Shown in pieces: positions 52,855 through 60,212 of a stretch of DNA of 64,000 nt. Numbering within the stretch: the stretch's first letter is position 1; each line of letters starts with the position of its first letter. Below the pieces are notes generated by a model. The model did no database searches and was not told the DNA's origin. It saw only the letters and a program-made list of their open reading frames with translations. Source of the stretch: a virus; IMG/VR virus record IMGVR_UViG_3300049491_000357, positions 22,839 through 86,838 of that record. One strand, 5' to 3'. The translations under genes and the position numbers were made by a program.

Positions 52855-53860
52855 CAGAGTACTCTTCACCGGCCAACACAAGAAGCCCCTCCGCAACAGC
52901 GGTCATAGGGTCACTGGCCATGCGGATCTCAGAGATGGGGATCGGAAAACCACGCTTGTTAACCAGAGCGTACTCTTCTCGGAAAACCTCTTCGAACCCC
53001 CCTGCCTTGGTGGTTCCACCCGAAATGACGAACGGGATGGGGTCTGGGAGGCTGATCGTATTGGCCGCCTGTCGGAACTGGGCTGCGATGTTCTCCAGAC
53101 AGTACCTAATGAGAGCCCTGACGTAGAGAACGATGGCTTCTTCTTCTCGGTTCTTGGGGTTGAGAAGGTCGACCCCTTTTTCCTTCACGGCACACATACG
53201 TGAAGCGGTTGAACCTAGGGCTTTTGCCGCGTGATTGTCGATGTAGTCCCCACCCCGAGCGAGCGAGAACTCCAACCCCTTCACGGTTTGATAAGCCAAG
53301 GCAACATTGCACATACCTGAGCCGAAGCTGACAGCCAGTCCGCTAAACTGCTCAGCAGCACACTGGCTGTAGATGATCGCCATTGCTTCATTCATCGGAT
53401 GGGGGGTGTACCCGTGCTCCGATAGAATCTTGCGGAAAACCTCTGTGTGGTAAACCACATCCTGGTTGGGGTCATCCAGTGGGGAGGCAGGCACGCTGTA
53501 GTAGCAGTGCTCTCGCTCCGTAATCGGCTCGGAGAGAACGTTGAAGATGAGCAACGACAAGATCTTTTGTGCTGACATCTCTCCGGCCGCAATAACCCCA
53601 CGGCTAAGAGGTCGACGCACTTCCTGTTTGAAGAGGTTGGCCATCGTGAGAGCTGAGTCGCCCAACACGACCAATGACCCCTCCTCCTCAACGTACGAGA
53701 CCTTGGACAGCTTCAGGGTTTTCTTCGCCTCAAGCTCAAGATCAATGAAAGCGTCTCGAACACGCTTTGTCGTTGTACGCCCGGCTTCAGTTGTACGGGC
53801 TGACACGATATTCATCGTGCCAATATCGAGTCCTACCCCAGGCTTGTTCTCAGATGCCAT
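52850..53860 (-). CDS. Actin-like ATPase (336 aa)
   Basis: The actin/Hsp70/ParM core is visible: phosphate-1 GVGLDIGTMNIVSA (D12, G14), phosphate-2 region LAVSFGSGMCNVAL (177-188), connect-1-like NEAMAIIYSQ (157-166), and adenosine loop PFVISGGTTKAGGF (276-289). In phosphate-2 the usual D-x-G-x-G is SFGSG, so S178 replaces the usual Asp. The start is ATG 53860 with GGAGATC upstream; a longer form would overlap the preceding gene. Phage actin-like proteins are known to form filaments in DNA segregation or positioning. This one sits directly after a Dps-like gene in a virion cluster, so a filament or assembly role is possible but unproven. Confidence 0.9.
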   Translation of the reverse strand: MASENKPGVGLDIGTMNIVSARTTEAGRTTTKRVRDAFIDLELEAKKTLKLSKVSYVEEEGSLVVLGDSALTMANLFKQEVRRPLSRGVIAAGEMSAQKILSLLIFNVLSEPITEREHCYYSVPASPLDDPNQDVVYHTEVFRKILSEHGYTPHPMNEAMAIIYSQCAAEQFSGLAVSFGSGMCNVALAYQTVKGLEFSLARGGDYIDNHAAKALGSTASRMCAVKEKGVDLLNPKNREEEAIVLYVRALIRYCLENIAAQFRQAANTISLPDPIPFVISGGTTKAGGFEEVFREEYALVNKRGFPIPISEIRMASDPMTAVAEGLLVLAGEEYSE

Positions 53861-53888
53861 TTTTGATCTCCATCTAATGTAGTGATTT

Positions 53889-54623
53889 TTACTTCTTCCA
53901 CGCCGAGTCATTCGGCAGGGGGATACCCGAGGATGAGAACTTCATCGTCGTATCGAGCTGAGTGCGTTGCTTGAACAGATAGATCAACGTCTCGTGTTCA
54001 TCCGCATATCCTTGCAGTAGGTTGTCTGTCCCAGGCGTAAGTACATCTTGGGCCTTCAAAGCGGCGTAGGCGAGGTCAAAGACCTCCATGAACCCCAGCA
54101 CAGCCAAGAAGGAGCATTGAACCATGACTTCGGCAGAAGCCGAAGTTGAGTTTGGGGCCTCACGGTAGATGACCTGCGTGTACCTTTGCATCATATTGAC
54201 TTGATGCAAAGGTTCGACCAAGGAAGGGACCCCCAAGCCAACCGCTCGTTCGGCAAGCCCATCCACCATCTCAAAAGTAGTATTGTAGGCTCGATCAAAA
54301 AGCTGATGGTCGGCGTAAAACTGCGGCCCACTTGTCGCCCAATGATGGGATTGGTGCAGTTGAGCCTCTGCCCTAAGAACAGCCAAAAGAACAGCTAGCT
54401 CTGCTGCCTTCGACCCTTTTTGGAAAAGAGGCAACGACTGACCAAAGAACTGCCGAAGGGCCTGCTTGAACACATCTGCCTGATTGGCCCGAACTCCCAA
54501 AGAAGCTGTTTTGGCCTGCTTTCGGGAGACTTCAGGCTGAGCGGGTAGATACGGAGGTCCGTCCCGAAAAGGGTCAAACGCAAGCGGGTCGACCAGAATT
54601 GTTCGATCCGAAGGAGCAGTCAC
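53889..54623 (-). CDS. Dps/ferritin-like protein (244 aa)
   Basis: The start is GTG 54623 overlapping the previous stop. The core reads AEAQLHQSHHWATSGPQFYADHQLFDRAY, then MVDGLAERAVGLG, and EHETLIYLFKQRTQL at the end. With H94 as reference, H106, D110, D121 and E125 are at +12, +16, +27 and +31, exactly the ligand spacing of Listeria innocua Dps (His31, His43, Asp47, Asp58, Glu62). This suggests an intact intersubunit ferroxidase site and iron or peroxide handling. An N-terminal extension of about 75 residues precedes the Dps core (Dps is about 155-170 aa). It could bind DNA or protein or be a virion component. It is followed by the actin-like gene after 28 nt. Confidence 0.9.
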   Translation of the reverse strand: MTAPSDRTILVDPLAFDPFRDGPPYLPAQPEVSRKQAKTASLGVRANQADVFKQALRQFFGQSLPLFQKGSKAAELAVLLAVLRAEAQLHQSHHWATSGPQFYADHQLFDRAYNTTFEMVDGLAERAVGLGVPSLVEPLHQVNMMQRYTQVIYREAPNSTSASAEVMVQCSFLAVLGFMEVFDLAYAALKAQDVLTPGTDNLLQGYADEHETLIYLFKQRTQLDTTMKFSSSGIPLPNDSAWKK

Positions 54624-54889
54624 TTCTCTGCCTTGGCATCAGACTTCAGTTCCTTGGTCACATCCCCCATGTTGAACTTCTCGGGCTTTGCCGAGAAGGA
54701 CTTGCCCGAGTACGGGGACTTGACCGTTGTCTTCTTCTCCGTGAGGTAGAAGTCTTTACCCGAGTCGGGGTCCGTGTACTTGAACAGGGTGGGCACCGAA
54801 GTCTTTGGCGTCGCCTGCTGCTTCTTGGCGGCAAGACGACCCACAAGGTCATTGGTCTGGGTCAGGATGGAAGCTTGACGAGGGTGCAT
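54620..54889 (-). CDS. Small basic protein (89 aa)
   Basis: It starts at ATG 54889 after AGGAGAC (5 nt spacing). The sequence has a Gln/Thr/Ala N-terminus, then PTLFKYTDPDSGKDFYLTEK, TVKSPYSGKSFSAKPEKF and an EL-SDAKAE end. It is Lys/Ser/Thr-rich, of beta-hairpin type in the middle, with no cysteine. It overlaps the Dps-like gene by 4 nt (GTGA). No family was recognised. Confidence 0.8.
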   Translation of the reverse strand: MHPRQASILTQTNDLVGRLAAKKQQATPKTSVPTLFKYTDPDSGKDFYLTEKKTTVKSPYSGKSFSAKPEKFNMGDVTKELKSDAKAEK

Positions 54890-54923
54890 GGAAGTCTCCT
54901 AAGAGTCAGGTTACGCAAGAGGA

Positions 54924-55481
54924 TTATTCCCCCTTGCGTATCTTTCGTAGGGCAGACCGTGCATCTGTGACGCTGCCCCCCTCTGTTTGACCTTCCGATA
55001 CCGTGACCCTGGCCTCCTGGCTGTCGCTTCGGATCTGAGAAGGGATGAAGGTGGGGGTGTCCACCTCGACGACGGCAACAGCTGGTCTCCCAGGGGCGGG
55101 TACACCCGTTGAGGGGCCTACCTTAGATGGGGCGGAGAACATCGGGATCTGCCCAGATCGGAGAAGATTCAACACGTCTTCGATTTTTGCCTGCTGGGCC
55201 AACGTTTGGTGCAACTCTGCGTTTTCCTTTTCCAACGTAGCAATACGCGCCTTTAGTTGGGCAATCTCCTCCGTCGGAGGTCTGACATGAGGAGCCACAA
55301 TAGGAGAGGAAGAACTAAGCTTGAACACCCTTCTCTGGCTAATTGCTCGCCAGAGGTCTTTTGACGCTGTCGCTTTTTCACCGGGGATCCAAACAGCAAC
55401 CCCATGAGCAACATCAAGCCCGATATCAGGGAGCTGCACGGTCTCAGGGACGAGACCAACCACTTGAACGTCACCCATCAT
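54924..55481 (-). CDS. Coiled-coil virion-cluster protein (185 aa)
   Basis: The start is ATG 55481 (or the next ATG, 55478), 7 nt after the upstream stop. An N-terminal beta segment QVVGLVPETVQLPDIGLDVA is followed by a heptad coiled coil EEIAQLKARIATLEKENAEL, HQTLAQQAKIEDVLNLLR at about residues 78-118, then Pro/Val/Ser-rich linkers and a basic end SALRKIRKGE. The layout (short beta cap, coil, flexible tail) suits an assembly or fibre linker. No specific function. Confidence 0.8.
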   Translation of the reverse strand: MMGDVQVVGLVPETVQLPDIGLDVAHGVAVWIPGEKATASKDLWRAISQRRVFKLSSSSPIVAPHVRPPTEEIAQLKARIATLEKENAELHQTLAQQAKIEDVLNLLRSGQIPMFSAPSKVGPSTGVPAPGRPAVAVVEVDTPTFIPSQIRSDSQEARVTVSEGQTEGGSVTDARSALRKIRKGE

Positions 55482-55488
55482 TTGGCTG

Positions 55489-55977
55489 TCATTTCCCTGT
55501 AAGTGTTTTTGCAATCTCCCGACGTAGCAGATCAGGAAGTGTCTTCTTAGCCCATGCCTTAGTCTCTCGTCGAGCCAATTCCACAAAATTAGATGGCTTC
55601 CTACCGGGATGGATCCACTTACCATCAGCCATCGACTTTGCAGTAGCCGATCGGAAGATCAACTTCCCCGACTCCGTGATGATAGGGATAGGAGCCTTGG
55701 CTCGTTTGAGCCAGAGCATTTGCCGGGACTTTTGCCCCTCAACCATGGGACGCCACGCAGGGTGCAAAACCGTCAGCAAGATAGACGATTTCTTGACCTC
55801 AATCTTCATCGCCTTCGAAAAGGCCCTCTTGGCATCATTTGAGAACCCTGTCTGAGAGAGTTGAATTCGAAGACGCCTAAGAAATTGTCGTTCAACCTTC
55901 TTCAGAACGGTTGCGACATCCCCCTTCAGTTCTCCTGTGAGGGGCTTCTTGTATATCGCTTTGACGCCAGACTTCAT
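55489..55977 (-). CDS. Neck/tail-completion-like protein, HK97 gp10-type (162 aa)
   Basis: The N-terminal section is basic and helical (KPLTGELKGDVATVLKKVER), then a strand region VKKSSILLTVLHPAWRPMVEG, APIPIITESGKL, then WIHPGRKPSNFVELARRETK and a helical end. The HPG...F segment followed by a C-terminal helix resembles HK97 gp10 / minor tail or tail-completion proteins that join the tail to the connector. It overlaps the 450-aa upstream gene by 4 nt. Family membership is by eye and moderate. Confidence 0.85.
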   Translation of the reverse strand: MKSGVKAIYKKPLTGELKGDVATVLKKVERQFLRRLRIQLSQTGFSNDAKRAFSKAMKIEVKKSSILLTVLHPAWRPMVEGQKSRQMLWLKRAKAPIPIITESGKLIFRSATAKSMADGKWIHPGRKPSNFVELARRETKAWAKKTLPDLLRREIAKTLTGK

Positions 55978-57326
55978 AAGTAAGTCGTATTTTCCCAGGT
56001 GATCGTACGACCTCTCAACTCACGCTCGTCTGGGATATTGGGCTTCTCCGTGATTGGCGTCGGCCCATTATTGGGGAACTCAGGAAGGATTCTCCCAGCC
56101 GCCACCCGAAGAGGATCCCCCATGGGGACCTTCAATCGCACGTCCTGTTCATCGATGTGCCCGATATTGAAGTGCTGTTGAAGGACCATGCCTCGTGAGG
56201 ATGGGAATCTAACAGCACCCACAGAGTATCGTTCACCGTTGAGCTTCACCAAGAAGTCGCGTTGAGACAAGATGGGGGTTGGTCCCGTCCACACCTCGTA
56301 GGTATGTTCGACGGTTCGTCCCTTGTCTTTCTGCGCAATCCTACGCTCAGCATCATCAGGGGCGATGATGGCATCGTAGGGGCCCTCATACCCCCCAACG
56401 ATTGCAGTGCCGAAACAGATGAGGCAGTCGTTTTGAGGCTGCTTGTGGTACGAGTCCCCCACGCACGGACAGTCAATACCCACGTTTTTACGCAAGAAAA
56501 AGCGTACTCGCTCTCCCCCCTGCTCCAGGATCCAACGGTTCCGACGAACGGCTTCCCGCCACTGCCAATCAAGCTTCTCGACCTCAAAGCTTGACACTGC
56601 CACAGCCCGCTCAAGTGGAGTCTCCACCAAATCCGCAGCAGTGCAGCTACAGGGATCACACCCAGCAGGCAAACCCACCGTGGTGACTCGGTAGAAGACC
56701 CTCTGCATGAGGTCTGTCTTGAGGAGAGACTTCATCCTCCGGTAAGAGCAAGTGACTTTGAAACCAGGTTCAGGGGTCACCGCAGGATCAAGGTTTTGAA
56801 GCGTGACGTTGTTGTAATGCGTCACATCAATCTCGACTTCCCCCGAGAAGCCATCAACCGACTTGATGCGGGCTAGTTGATCTCCAACAAATACCTGCAC
56901 ATCGGAAGGTTCATCCGCGTAGGTACCTTGAGACCCAGACTTGACGATGGGCCCATTGCGAACTTGGAAAACGAAGCGGGGCCAGTAGTTCTGGACAGAG
57001 TTCACCCCCTCAATACGAAATTGATCCGTGACATCCTCAGTCACGAACTCAATGTCTGTCCGATCTTTCCAGTATGTCGTCTGGACAAGGAAGTCAGTCA
57101 GACGGGTAAACGGCCCGTACTCCGAGTCAAAGCTCCGATAGATGTTGACACCCAGGACACGAAACCGGCTATTCAAAGCCAGGATGCTGGGTTCATCCCA
57201 TTGGAGATCAAACGACCCTGGTTGCCACCCACTCGTCAAGAACAAGTTGAGGGGGGCAACAGGCAGAGCTACCCTCGTCAGCTCTAGATCCGAGGGTACC
57301 CTGTCTCGGTTTGAGGCGTAAGACAT
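55974..57326 (-). CDS. Virion protein with Fn3-like domain and Cys-rich zinc-ribbon (450 aa)
   Basis: Residues about 24-90 form an Fn3-like unit (LFLTSGWQPGSFDLQWDEPS, VLGVNIYRSFD, TTYWKDRT). A Cys set C223, C226, C228 (AGCDPCSC) and C286, C288, C301, C304 (CPCVGDSYH...DCLICFGT) is a probable zinc-ribbon pair. Segment VGGYEGPYDAIIAPDDAERR follows. The neck position, next to the gp10-like gene, suggests a head-tail connector accessory. Its start codon ATG 57326 lies inside a 13-bp hairpin (57317-57347), so translation may be controlled. Confidence 0.85.
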   Translation of the reverse strand: MSYASNRDRVPSDLELTRVALPVAPLNLFLTSGWQPGSFDLQWDEPSILALNSRFRVLGVNIYRSFDSEYGPFTRLTDFLVQTTYWKDRTDIEFVTEDVTDQFRIEGVNSVQNYWPRFVFQVRNGPIVKSGSQGTYADEPSDVQVFVGDQLARIKSVDGFSGEVEIDVTHYNNVTLQNLDPAVTPEPGFKVTCSYRRMKSLLKTDLMQRVFYRVTTVGLPAGCDPCSCTAADLVETPLERAVAVSSFEVEKLDWQWREAVRRNRWILEQGGERVRFFLRKNVGIDCPCVGDSYHKQPQNDCLICFGTAIVGGYEGPYDAIIAPDDAERRIAQKDKGRTVEHTYEVWTGPTPILSQRDFLVKLNGERYSVGAVRFPSSRGMVLQQHFNIGHIDEQDVRLKVPMGDPLRVAAGRILPEFPNNGPTPITEKPNIPDERELRGRTITWENTTYL

Positions 57327-57347
57327 GATTGCTGATCATGCCTTACG
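57317..57347 (-). promoter_or_regulatory. Translation-start hairpin with 13-bp stem
   Basis: On the plus strand CGTAAGACATGAT (57317-57329) and ATCATGCCTTACG (57335-57347) form an inverted repeat with one mismatch and a 5-nt loop. In the minus-strand mRNA the mismatch becomes a G-U pair, giving a continuous 13-bp stem. The ATG of the 450-aa gene (57326-57324) is in one arm and the only Shine-Dalgarno-like AAGG is in the other, so both would be sequestered. Confidence 0.75.
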
Positions 57348-57360
57348 ACAAGAGGAAGTG

Positions 57361-57657
57361 TCAGGCCACCGGAGGAGGATTCTTGTCCCCGCTACTGTGG
57401 GCCACAATCTGTCCCGTTTGCCCGTCGATCTCGATGGGGGTTCCCGGCGGGAGTCCACGTTCCAGCAAAATGCGGTTGAAAACGCGTGCCTTCTCGTCGT
57501 CGATTTGCTTCGCACTGACCAAGATCGTCACCCGTCGTTGCTCCAGCTCCAAGAGTGCATCAGCAGCGTCATAACGTGCTGCCGTCAAGTCGGCCAGCTG
57601 CTTGACCGTCTCTGGGTCCACAGGATCATTGATGGTCTTCTTATTTTCGTCGCTCAT
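57361..57657 (-). CDS. Small charged helical protein (98 aa)
   Basis: The sequence starts MSDENKKTINDPVDPETVKQ with helix LADLTAARYDAADALLELEQ, then QIDDEKARVFNRILLERGLP and PGTPIEIDGQTGQIV, a helical hairpin with a short beta end. A good AAAGGAG precedes the ATG at 57657. It may be an assembly chaperone or scaffold-type protein because of its size and location before the neck genes. The next gene to the right reads on the other strand. Confidence 0.85.
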   Translation of the reverse strand: MSDENKKTINDPVDPETVKQLADLTAARYDAADALLELEQRRVTILVSAKQIDDEKARVFNRILLERGLPPGTPIEIDGQTGQIVAHSSGDKNPPPVA

Positions 57658-57732
57658 TCGATTTTCTCCTTTGATCGGTCAGACCCCTTACCTTAGTACG
57701 AGTACCCATACAAGGGAAAGGACTAAATTCAC
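57658..57732. promoter_or_regulatory. 75-nt divergent intergenic region
   Basis: This gap separates the start of the 98-aa minus-strand gene and the start of the only plus-strand gene. It holds an AAAGGAG Shine-Dalgarno for the minus gene and AAAGGA for the plus gene. The pair GTACGAGTAC is a short palindrome. If the plus gene is expressed, a promoter for it must be here or further left; none is certain. Confidence 0.4.
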
Positions 57733-58011
57733 GTGCATTCGCTTCAGAAGCGGCTTGACTCCCGTACTAACGGTGCCCTATCGGCATTCAATCGAAATGT
57801 AAGCAGCATGGGCCTGAAGGGCCACATCACCATAGCCCCCCTCCCTGCGGGAGACGCGATCTTCATCTTCACGGGGTACAAGGACGGTCACACGAAGTTC
57901 TTTCGTAGCGTCTTGGTCAAGCACGCCGAGGACCTAGCCGCCGAGGTAGCTACTTCAGAAGAGATTCGAACGATGCGCAAACAGAAGACTCGCAAGGTGA
58001 CTTGGTCTTAA
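57733..58011 (+). CDS. Lone plus-strand small protein (92 aa)
   Basis: This is the only gene read left to right. The start is GTG 57733 with AAAGGA about 10 nt upstream; ATG 57808 (67 aa) is the alternative. The sequence includes GLKGHITIAPLPAGDAIFIF, TGYKDGHTKFFRSVLVKHAE and a basic Arg/Lys tail MRKQKTRKVTWS, a compact alpha/beta layout with a DNA- or RNA-binding-like basic end. No minus-strand gene occupies these bases. Its stop (TAA 58009-58011) overlaps the stop of the convergent gene at 58008 in a shared TTAA. No family is recognised. Confidence 0.75.
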   Translation: MHSLQKRLDSRTNGALSAFNRNVSSMGLKGHITIAPLPAGDAIFIFTGYKDGHTKFFRSVLVKHAEDLAAEVATSEEIRTMRKQKTRKVTWS

Positions 58012-58643
58012 GCGTCCGATCGGTCAAACAACCCAGACAGCTTCTGGATATCAACCCGAAGATCTCCGACCCAAGATTGCAGGGCCTCAAAGAGGCCAAG
58101 CTGTGTTGCGTCCAAAATCTCAGTCCGGTCAAGGTCCTTGGCGAGGAGAAGGAGGAGAAACTGTACCTCCTTCTCGAACTCGATCGCATACGACTTTGCT
58201 CGGACGTACCGAGTTAGCTCACCTAGAAGGCGTTCGACCTCTCGTGTCGCCCCAGGCTGGGAGACTGGCCTAGAGAGGCCCCTCAGCCAGGTATTGGCGG
58301 CAAGACCGACCTCCTTCAGGAGGGTGTTAGACCGTACAGTCTGACGTGCCCATTCCTCGATCTGGTCTGTTGGTCGAATCGGCCAAGGACCATGAAGAGT
58401 ACCAGGCACTTTTTGTACGCTCTTAGGTAGAGTGAGGTTGTTCTCCCCACATTTATTGAGCCAGTAGATATAGAAGGCCCCGTAACTCAACCCACGGGCT
58501 GCTTTTTCTTCGGTTCGTGACACCTCTCGCCAAAGAGTGACGGCCTGTTCATCCACAGACGCCTCAATCTCAGGGGGAAGACGAAATTTAGAGCCGCCTT
58601 GGAGTTTGAATCGGGCAGCAACCTTTTCTACAACGGAGGTCAT
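58008..58643 (-). CDS. Helical protein of unknown function (211 aa)
   Basis: The start is ATG 58643, overlapping the previous stop (ATGA). It is helical throughout, with RFKLQGGSKFRLPPEIEASV at the start, AFYIYWLNKCGENNLTLPKS, and a long LGELTRYVRAKSYAIEFEKE / LLLLLAKDLDRTEILDATQL pair. Gly-rich loop GTLHGPWPIRP may be a hinge. The final 18 residues end in DRSDA. It lies with the zinc-finger gene at 58640-59065 in the small-gene block at the right. Function unknown. Confidence 0.85.
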   Translation of the reverse strand: MTSVVEKVAARFKLQGGSKFRLPPEIEASVDEQAVTLWREVSRTEEKAARGLSYGAFYIYWLNKCGENNLTLPKSVQKVPGTLHGPWPIRPTDQIEEWARQTVRSNTLLKEVGLAANTWLRGLSRPVSQPGATREVERLLGELTRYVRAKSYAIEFEKEVQFLLLLLAKDLDRTEILDATQLGLFEALQSWVGDLRVDIQKLSGLFDRSDA

Positions 58644-59065
58644 AGCTTCTTGAGGTCTCTGATAAGAGTACCACCGACAACCCACCCACGATCTCTGTAC
58701 CGCTTCCTAAGGGCAAGCAAGAAGAATCCGAATGTGCTGACGTCTATATCGGCGCACTCCAATGAGTATAGTTGGTGTGCGGAAAAAAGGTCCGGGCAGT
58801 TTGACTCATGCTGCCCGTCGTCACGTCGACACAGCATACACCGTCGAGGTTTGCCACAAGACTGTCTGAGCGCCTCCATACGACGTGTCAGCAGAAGTCC
58901 ACGGGGGTCGGAGCGATCTTTCCACTCAAGGCAAGTTCGACGGTGCTTTTTCTGGGCAGCAATAGAAGGTGGTTCGAACCCACAAACACACGTGAAAAGT
59001 CTGGCGGACCTTGGCTCAACTAGTTTGGAAGATGAGTCCTTGGCCCGAAAAAGAGGGTAGCCCAC
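58640..59065 (-). CDS. Two-cluster Cys/His zinc-binding protein (141 aa)
   Basis: The start is GTG 59065 after AGGGAG. Residues C26, C28, H41 and C45 (FTCVCGFE...KKHRRTC) are a first finger; C70, C76, C79, H86, C90 (SCGKPRRCMLCRRDDGQHES) are a second. A C-terminal basic helix FLLALRKRYRDRGWVVGG follows. The double-finger layout suggests nucleic-acid or protein binding. The stop overlaps the next start (ATGA). Function is unknown. Confidence 0.85.
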   Translation of the reverse strand: MGYPLFRAKDSSSKLVEPRSARLFTCVCGFEPPSIAAQKKHRRTCLEWKDRSDPRGLLLTRRMEALRQSCGKPRRCMLCRRDDGQHESNCPDLFSAHQLYSLECADIDVSTFGFFLLALRKRYRDRGWVVGGTLIRDLKKL

Positions 59066-59073
59066 GCTACTCC

Positions 59074-59307
59074 CTACACCGACTTCTGTCGATTTCTCTC
59101 CTTACATCGAGCACACGGCAAAAAGTAGACGAACGCCTGTTTTTCAGACCCTACCGCAATGAGTCTGCCCTTCCAAATTCGAATGCCGACAAGCGTCTGA
59201 CCCAAGGCCCGAAACTTCGACTGGGCATCTTCAGCAGCCTTGATGGCCGCCCCCATAGCCCTCAGGTCCAATGAGTCGTCAGCGTCAACCGGAACCCCAA
59301 GGATCAT
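59074..59307 (-). CDS. Small protein with C-terminal CxxC (77 aa)
   Basis: It starts at ATG 59307, overlapping the stop of the preceding gene (ATGA). Helix LRAMGAAIKAAEDAQSKFRA is followed by strand TLVGIRIWKGRLIAVGSEKQ, AFVYFLPCARC and a basic tail KERNRQKSV. The PCARC pair with Lys/Arg could bind zinc. No function is assigned. Confidence 0.8.
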   Translation of the reverse strand: MILGVPVDADDSLDLRAMGAAIKAAEDAQSKFRALGQTLVGIRIWKGRLIAVGSEKQAFVYFLPCARCKERNRQKSV

Positions 59308-60203
59308 ATGCCCATGAATTTGCGGGGGGACAAAACACCACGTCCCACATAGGGACCAAAGGCTGAGCGAATACCCATCCCATAGCGAGGCTGTTGAAGC
59401 CCACGAATGATATTGACCGTTGCTTTGGCCTTTTCAATCTGCTTGTCGAACTGCTCACTTGCGGATGAGGCAGCAGACTCGTACTTACTAGCCTTGTCAA
59501 TACTGAGGCTGATGCCTCCGATCGAGTAATCGAACTCGTCTGCAATCCAGTTGATCCGAACAGCATTCAGGGCCCAGTACATTGCCCCAGTGAGCAACAA
59601 ACTCTTCCATGCCGGATATTGGCCGCCCATCTGGTCCAAGCTTTGGAACGCGGTATACGGTGGATAAAGAGCAATGGAGTTCATGCTTTGCTCAAGGTAC
59701 TCCTTCAACTCATCGTCAAGCCAGATGTACCCAAAGACCTTGTTGAACTGTCGGACCGTCTCTTCGTGAGTGGGAGGCCGGAAGTGGTAGTTCCGATCAG
59801 GGTTGTTGTCACGAAGAAGGGTGCGGAGCCGACGCACAAGATCTGCTTCAGTGACCGTCAGAGGGCTCGTCACCAAAGAGGCACTCGTCACCTGATCAAT
59901 GATATTGAACTCTTGCACGACTCTTTGAATAGGCCCGCTAACCGTTTCTCGGAACTGCCAACGAATTCGATAAGCACCAAGGTTCGCATCGAGAGGGATG
60001 ATGATGCTTGCAAAGTACTCTCCGACCGAAGGGTTGGCAGGAGTTCTCTGGGGGCTCCCAAGAAGTACCTCCGAACCGGTCGTGAAGTCGTACATAGCGT
60101 AGGAAATCTCAGCGGCGTTAACCGGAGTCCCGTTGGCGTTCGTAAGGAAAATGTCGAGCCCACCACGACCAAGTTGCTGCCCTTTGTAGAATGCCGTGCT
60201 CAT
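59304..60203 (-). CDS. Connector/neck-type virion protein with beta N-terminus (299 aa)
   Basis: Residues 10-105 form a beta sandwich: GRGGLDIFLTNANGTPVNAA, then VGEYFASIIIPLDANLGAYR and FRETVSGPIQRVVQEFNII. Residues 115-300 are helical: TVTEADLVRRLRTLLRDNNP, LKEYLEQSMNSIALYPPY, SLLLTGAMYWALNAVRINWI and a C-terminal Arg/Gly-rich tail. The DNNPDRNYHFRPPTHEE hinge is distinct. The layout fits a connector or neck protein joining capsid-related and tail genes. Moderate confidence in the role. Confidence 0.85.
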   Translation of the reverse strand: MSTAFYKGQQLGRGGLDIFLTNANGTPVNAAEISYAMYDFTTGSEVLLGSPQRTPANPSVGEYFASIIIPLDANLGAYRIRWQFRETVSGPIQRVVQEFNIIDQVTSASLVTSPLTVTEADLVRRLRTLLRDNNPDRNYHFRPPTHEETVRQFNKVFGYIWLDDELKEYLEQSMNSIALYPPYTAFQSLDQMGGQYPAWKSLLLTGAMYWALNAVRINWIADEFDYSIGGISLSIDKASKYESAASSASEQFDKQIEKAKATVNIIRGLQQPRYGMGIRSAFGPYVGRGVLSPRKFMGI

Positions 60204-60212
60204 GATTTCACC

